A stretch of 64,000 bases of DNA from Aldrovandia affinis (lineage: Eukaryota > Chordata > Actinopteri > Notacanthiformes > Halosauridae). Each line of letters begins with the position of its first letter. Position 1 is the stretch's first letter. The notes under the pieces are model-generated. The model was not told the origin of the DNA, did no database searches, and saw only the letters and a list, made by a program, of their open reading frames with translations. A program made the translations under genes and the position numbers. The stretch spans positions 1,729,019-1,793,018 of the forward strand of contig JAINUG010000072.1 in assembly GCA_029706075.1 (NCBI GenBank), written 5' to 3'. Below, piece after piece: positions 59,563 through 64,000 of this stretch.

Positions 59563-60794
59563 CAAGTGCATACACATCCAAAAAATAATAACATTTTATT
59601 TAATTAATCAGAAACCAAATCTTCATGTACGGTGTTCTTTTAAGAATTTTCATTGAAATTTGCAATTTGCAGGCTACATATTTTCCGACCCTCTCCTAGG
59701 TTTGAAGTGTGCAATCCCAATTGTTAGCCATTTCCCATCAGTGCAGCACCCTCAATCTATTCGGCAGAGTGAGGAGCGAGGACTAGCATGCACATCCTCC
59801 ATATGTCAAGCCATCCACTTCTTCTCTCAGCAATCTGCCACTTTAACCATCACAAGTACTGCGGCAGAGAACCGCATGGCTGACACAGACACCCGATCAA
59901 CCAGTGCTGGGACCATTACCCTCCTTCCCGGGTGACACTACGGCCAAATATATCACCAATTGGTTCTCCCAGCCGTAGACAGCAGTGGAATAATCTAGGT
60001 TTAATCCAGATCGTAAAGCTTATCACTGCACAACCCACGAGTGCCTTAACCAGATGCATTACTTGGGATCCCTATTTGAACACATATATTTGTACATTTT
60101 ACAGTGCTACAAGCCTCGCAGACAACCACTACATTTTCGGGTGCTACAAGCCCATTATGGATGTACTCAGGCTGTTCAGCGTTGCTACCTCCAGCTAATA
60201 AAGGAAATATCTTTGCGGCAAGAAATGTGTTTTATGTATTTTATTTGGTAAATTTGGTTTTATGCAGCAGATCTGAACAGCAAGAATCCAGATGTGAGAA
60301 TGCAGGTGAAACCGCTAGCTCCCAAACAATAGTTCCATTAGTTTGAGTATAATAGCAGATTGTTCTTTAATACAGGAAGCTGTATGTATCTCTTTGTCCC
60401 ACCATGCAGACGGTGAGGGCATCGGTTCGAAACCAGTAGCACTCTTATGTCCATTATATTTATGGCCCTGCAATTTCACCAGCTGGGTCTTATAGTCCAT
60501 GATTCAGTTGCCCAGCAATACAATACCTGAGTCATCTCAATGAGTCATTTAAGTATAACAAATGACATCATGCCCCTGGCTATTGACATATTTAATATGC
60601 ATTTTGTAAAGGACTATTAATGATAATAAGTCAATAATACATGAATGTTTACTAGTAACAGAATAGGAACTTCCGACTGGTGATTTGGGGCTTTTTACAG
60701 CTACTAATTTAAAATAAATAATTAATCAGATATGCCTTAAACTGAGGCATCATCACTGCCAGTGGTCTGTCATGGATTGAAGTTGTGTTGGGGA
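59563..60794. other. stretch with possible decayed repeats, no gene seen
   Basis: 59700-60000 is GC-richer with phrases such as 'gagtgaggagcgaggactag' that may belong to a dispersed repeat. 'atcggttcgaaacc' at 60421-60434 looks like a B box but lacks an A box and a tail. No gene recognised. Confidence 0.35.
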
Positions 60795-60990
60795 AGGAAA
60801 CTTTACATTAAATGGCCCTAATACCTGTGTAAGTACAGCGTAACAAACAGAAGTAGATACAATTTAACTACTGTGTATATACACATTGTTACATTGTACT
60901 TACAATTTATAAAAACTGTATTTCAACATTAGAATGTTGTAGAGGATTGTAGAGGAAAAGGAGAATGAATTAGCTAGCAAATCCATTAGG
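60795..60990. mobile_element. half copy of the 17057 MITE family
   Basis: The sequence 'ctttacattaaatggcccta' then 'atacctgtgtaagtacag' matches the left half of 17057-17407 in order, including the later 'gaattagctagc' phrase. The mirror-image right half is missing. Confidence 0.65.
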
Positions 60991-61192
60991 ATCGCTTTTC
61001 TTTACCTAATTAATCACAGCTAATTACCTTGTTATGTGTTCCACACAAGTGGGTATAGAGCCATGTGGTAGATTTCAACTGAATTACAGGCTATGAAACC
61101 CAGCTCTCTGAAAACAGTGTCCTATTTATATTGGTGCCTATGATTTGAATAGTAGAAATGACTCCTAGTAAAAAAAAGGGTAAATATATTAC

Positions 61193-61729
61193 ATATCGTC
61201 ACCTTCTTAAAATAATGGCCTAAGTCATATTTTCAAGTTTTTCAAAAAATGGAATAAACTGAACCAAATATAGAATATATGATATTTATTCATCATTTCA
61301 CACAAAAAGGTTATGACAATATATAACTATTGACATACAAATAACGCTGTCTGTCAATTATGTAACATAAGAGGATTAGATTATTTAGGCCAATTTACAA
61401 ACATGCCGTTGTGACTTAGGCAATTTTAAACCTGACTTAGGCCAAATTACTTCTGGAGTAAGTGACTTAGGCAAGCATCCGCCATCTTGAAAGCTTGTAA
61501 AATTGCCTAAGTCACATTGTCTTGTGACTTAGGCAAAAAATAAAATGGTCTAAATCACACTCTTGACGTAGGCCATTATACTACTGGGGTAGGAACAGCA
61601 TGATCTTTTCAATTAAGGATGTAGGCAATTTTGCCAGAGGTGGCCAGCATCATGAAGAGATGACTTAGGCACAAAAAAAAAATTCCTCAAAAAATGACTT
61701 AGGCCATTATTTTAAGAAGGTGACGATAT
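61193..61729. mobile_element. 537-bp element with perfect 36-bp inverted ends and repeated GACTTAGGC motif
   Basis: The first 36 bp (61193-61228) and the last 36 bp (61694-61729) are exact inverted copies: 'cgtcaccttcttaaaataat' then 'ggcctaagtcat', with ATAT outermost. Inside, GACTTAGGC or its complement recurs exactly at about 61413, 61433, 61463, 61503, 61525 and 61661, as well as in both ends. Degenerate copies lie near 61384, 61547, 61565 and 61619. There is no open frame of note. ATAT on both sides may be a target duplication or part of the ends. Perfect ends suggest recent movement or conservation. I do not recognise the family. Confidence 0.8.
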
Positions 61730-62208
61730 GACACATATAGCACGAGTGAGTCTGTTGCAAAATATGACATCACCCATTTGGGGTAAAATGAGATTACTTT
61801 AGTGATCATATCATTATTATATTAAATAATTGCAATAATCATATTATATATTAGTTGTTTAGCTCAGCTTGCTCAAAGACATCTACCCGCCTGCCTTTGT
61901 TATAGCTGTCAAGATTCATGTTCAGTCCTCACTATAGTGTCATGTTGCCTGCTTATTTAAAAATGCTAATGTTCCATGTGTGGAATGTAGTTCTCTGACA
62001 GTAGTATAAAGAAGTAGAAATAACATCAGTTTGTGAATTTAAAGTAGGATTTCTGAAGAAAAGCATCTATGCTGAAACAAGGGCGATTCACGACGAAGCC
62101 AGTATCCAGGCCTTGGAGCCCATTAGGTGGTGTGTCTAGCTAAAGTTCTATTGGACAGAACTGACTGTAGCTGGGTGGCCTTGTGTGGCAACACACAATT
62201 GGTCATGC
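61730..62208. other. unique stretch, no gene seen
   Basis: AT-rich. A weak SINE-head-like phrase ('agctgggtggccttgtgtgg') is at 62170-62189. Confidence 0.4.
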
Positions 62209-62577
62209 ACTCAGAAAAAAGGTACCATGTCATACCTATTAAAGTACAAATGCTTGACACCGTGGCAGTACCCCTGTAGGGTACTGAATATTACCTTTAA
62301 TCAGAGGAACATAATTGTTCCCTTGAGAGAAAAAGAATGTTCCTTCCAGTGCAAGCCTAATTTTCATTCCAATATGGCTGCCAGTGTGAAAAAAGATCAT
62401 TACCCTACCTTGGTATATATCTGTACCTTTCCTAAATGTGTATCTTTTTCACTGGGAAAAGGTATACAAAGCTGTATCATGAAGAATCATATGTGTAAAT
62501 GTGAAGGTACAATGAACACATTTCTACCCTGAGGAACAAAAGTGTACACTAACTGTATCTTTATTTTTTGAAAGTGT
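62209..62577. mobile_element. probable MITE with GGTAC-rich interior
   Basis: The left end 'cactcagaaaaaaggtacc' and the right end (complement 'cactttcaaaaaataaag') are imperfect inverted repeats. The interior has recurring 'ggtac'/'gtacc' phrases such as 'gcagtacccctgtagggtac'. I could not find a clear target duplication. It looks like a hAT-type fish MITE, but this is uncertain. The 115-codon frame inside it is not a gene. Confidence 0.45.
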
Positions 62578-62580
62578 AAC

Positions 62581-63720
62581 ATCACTGGGGAGGGAGGGTT
62601 TCAGTTTTTTACCAGCTTGATGCTCATTACTGACTCCTCTGCTTGATTGGGCAACTGCAGTATGCTTGCACCAGCTTGCATTGGCTCCTGAGGATACCTT
62701 TGCTAGTCTTCCAAATCAATGCATGTTGCAGCGATGGGACAAATGAAAATTCATATACACTTGGCATATAATTATAATTGTAGCTGTTGGACTTATCCGT
62801 TAGTAATGGCCGTGATGGCACTCCCCAAAATAAAATATTTTTGTTTTGGGTACAGTAGGTACAGTAAGTACTACGTGAACTACAATGAGGGAAGGTCTCT
62901 CTATTGTAAGTTCCAGGCTGTGAGTATCAAAGAGGGGACCTGACTTCAAAGACCTCTCTGGTCCTATGAGAAAATTTTCTGTTTTCGCTCAGTCTAAGGA
63001 AAGTTGATTCCCTCCTTTTGTCTGCGCTCCACAATCCCAGTTGCACACCAATCCTATCATGTCTTTCCCAGCATGATAAAAGTAAGTGCCATGTTGCATG
63101 ACTGCAGGCTCCACTGTATTTACTTTTATGTCCTCTGATGAATAGTGCACTTTCCAATTCATTAGCGATTCTGTGTTTTAAGAGAACTATGAATTCAAGT
63201 CTAAGATATGTTCCTCTCTCCTTCATAAGGACTACGTAGCACGCATGGTTTATCTCCCCATTCCTAATACAGCCAGCTCCTCAAGTGCCTGTGCTCTTCT
63301 GTGTCAGAGATCCAGCCGCAGCGCTTGATTTCTTCATTCATTACCCACTGCCCACCGAAAAATGCGAACGGGGGCTCAGGCAGCCTCTAAATCCCTCTCT
63401 AAATCTTACCTACACCACTTAAAAACTGGCCCTCCCTTTTGTCCTTTCTACCATTGTTCACATTTTCAGTGGAAAATAAATAGACACTTCTGTCACATTC
63501 ACAATGAATGACCCCGCGAGGGGATGTCAGATGCAAGTGGTGATCTAAAAAGAAATGGTCTTGACAGATTCCGCCCGTACCTTCTGGTTTTGGTGGCGAA
63601 GGCAGTGGTGCTACAAAAACACAAGGAGTGCAGTGGGAGAACGCACACAAATGCACTGCTTTATTTTCTATACAAAGCAATAAGAACAATGCAATAGCAG
63701 TGGCACAACTGTGATGAGCT
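62581..63720. other. unique stretch, no gene seen
   Basis: No recognisable gene. The frames up to 108 codons carry no domain. Confidence 0.5.
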
Positions 63721-63846
63721 TGCAAGCTCTGTCCTTCTCTGTGTCCTTAGAGACACAATGGAATATCGGTCCTCTTCTGCGTCTTTAGAGACACAGTGCC
63801 AAGTTATGTCCTTCTCTGTGTCCTTAGAGACAAAATGGCAAGCTCT
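63721..63846. repeat. 39-bp minisatellite, about three units
   Basis: Units start at 63731, 63769 and 63808 (38, 39 and 39 bp). Each holds GTCCTTCTCTGTGTCCTTAG or a close variant, followed by 'agacacaatgg'. The 'gcaagctct' before the first unit matches the end of the third, so a fourth unit probably lies partly upstream. Confidence 0.88.
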
Positions 63847-64000
63847 GGCCTCTGTTTTTCCTTTTTTTCTGGGTTGTCAGAGTCACAACTTGTTTGTTTT
63901 TACTTTACTGTTCTCTGCATTCTCAGTGAAATGACATTGGACTCTCTTGTTTGCTCACACCATCACTTTCTGCCAGCAGGCATGCTCTGTCATCATCCCA

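Noticed and set aside
60400..60440. B-box-like 'ggttcgaaacc' as a SINE or tRNA gene
   Set aside because: No matching A box at the right distance and no SINE tail follows.
1..64000. Bacterial-type features such as operons, riboswitches, CRISPR arrays, phage or defence islands
   Set aside because: The repeat content, microsatellites and transposon families are those of a fish nuclear genome. No spaced direct repeats of CRISPR type are present.

Overview
This window looks like nuclear DNA from a ray-finned fish, probably a teleost. The evidence is the combination of AT-rich unique sequence, long (CA/GT)n tracts, tRNA-headed SINEs ending in a 'gtaagtcgctctggataagag' type tail, an L2-type LINE, several Tc1-like transposons, TTAA-flanked piggyBac-type elements, hAT-like miniature elements, a PIF/Harbinger relic and solo LTRs. 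I cannot name the species. I found no host protein-coding gene, rRNA, true tRNA gene, CRISPR array or operon. Every coding trace I could identify is a broken transposon gene. The window therefore reads as an intergenic gene desert or the inside of very large introns.

Layout. 1-9 kb: a Tc1-type end (1068), GC-rich unique DNA with a G-quadruplex motif (2027), a direct duplication (3412-3722), a CTCF-like motif (3985), a miniature Tc1-type element (4470), a solo LTR with a 4-bp target duplication (4721-5379), a large CA tract (6.9-7.3 kb) and a SINE (8294). 9.3-10.8 kb: piggyBac-type element A. 17-24 kb: a palindromic MITE (17057), a nearly full-length dead Tc1 element (19799-21375) and two SINEs. 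29.1-30.9 kb: a cluster built into TA repeats, made of a Tc1-like element whose 5' segment is inverted and a second solo LTR in the opposite orientation to the first. 32.5-33.8 kb: a second kind of piggyBac-like relic that keeps a 39-codon N-terminal fragment. 36.5-38.1 kb: piggyBac-type element B, which keeps the transposase Cys-rich tail.

38.7-42.6 kb: a hairpin MITE, a 1.3-kb foldback element, a LINE 3' tail and a 263-bp internally deleted Tc1 derivative. 45.8-46.5 kb: another Tc1 transposase relic. 48.3-50.3 kb: an L2 ORF2 relic abutting a HARBI1-like nuclease relic on the other strand. 51-56.6 kb: microsatellites and a 45-bp minisatellite. 56.9-58.3 kb: a foldback fragment, a Tc1-like element and a hAT-type MITE placed end to end. 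60.8-62.6 kb: a half MITE, an unusual 537-bp element with perfect 36-bp inverted ends and eight copies of a 9-bp motif, and another MITE. The window closes with a 39-bp minisatellite.

Nothing here works as a pathway. The biology is the layered history of mobile elements. The most useful items for follow-up are the 537-bp motif-rich element, the foldback family, the compensatory change in the piggyBac terminal hairpins, and the inverted Tc1 segment. Long unique stretches may hold conserved regulatory DNA, but that cannot be judged from one sequence.
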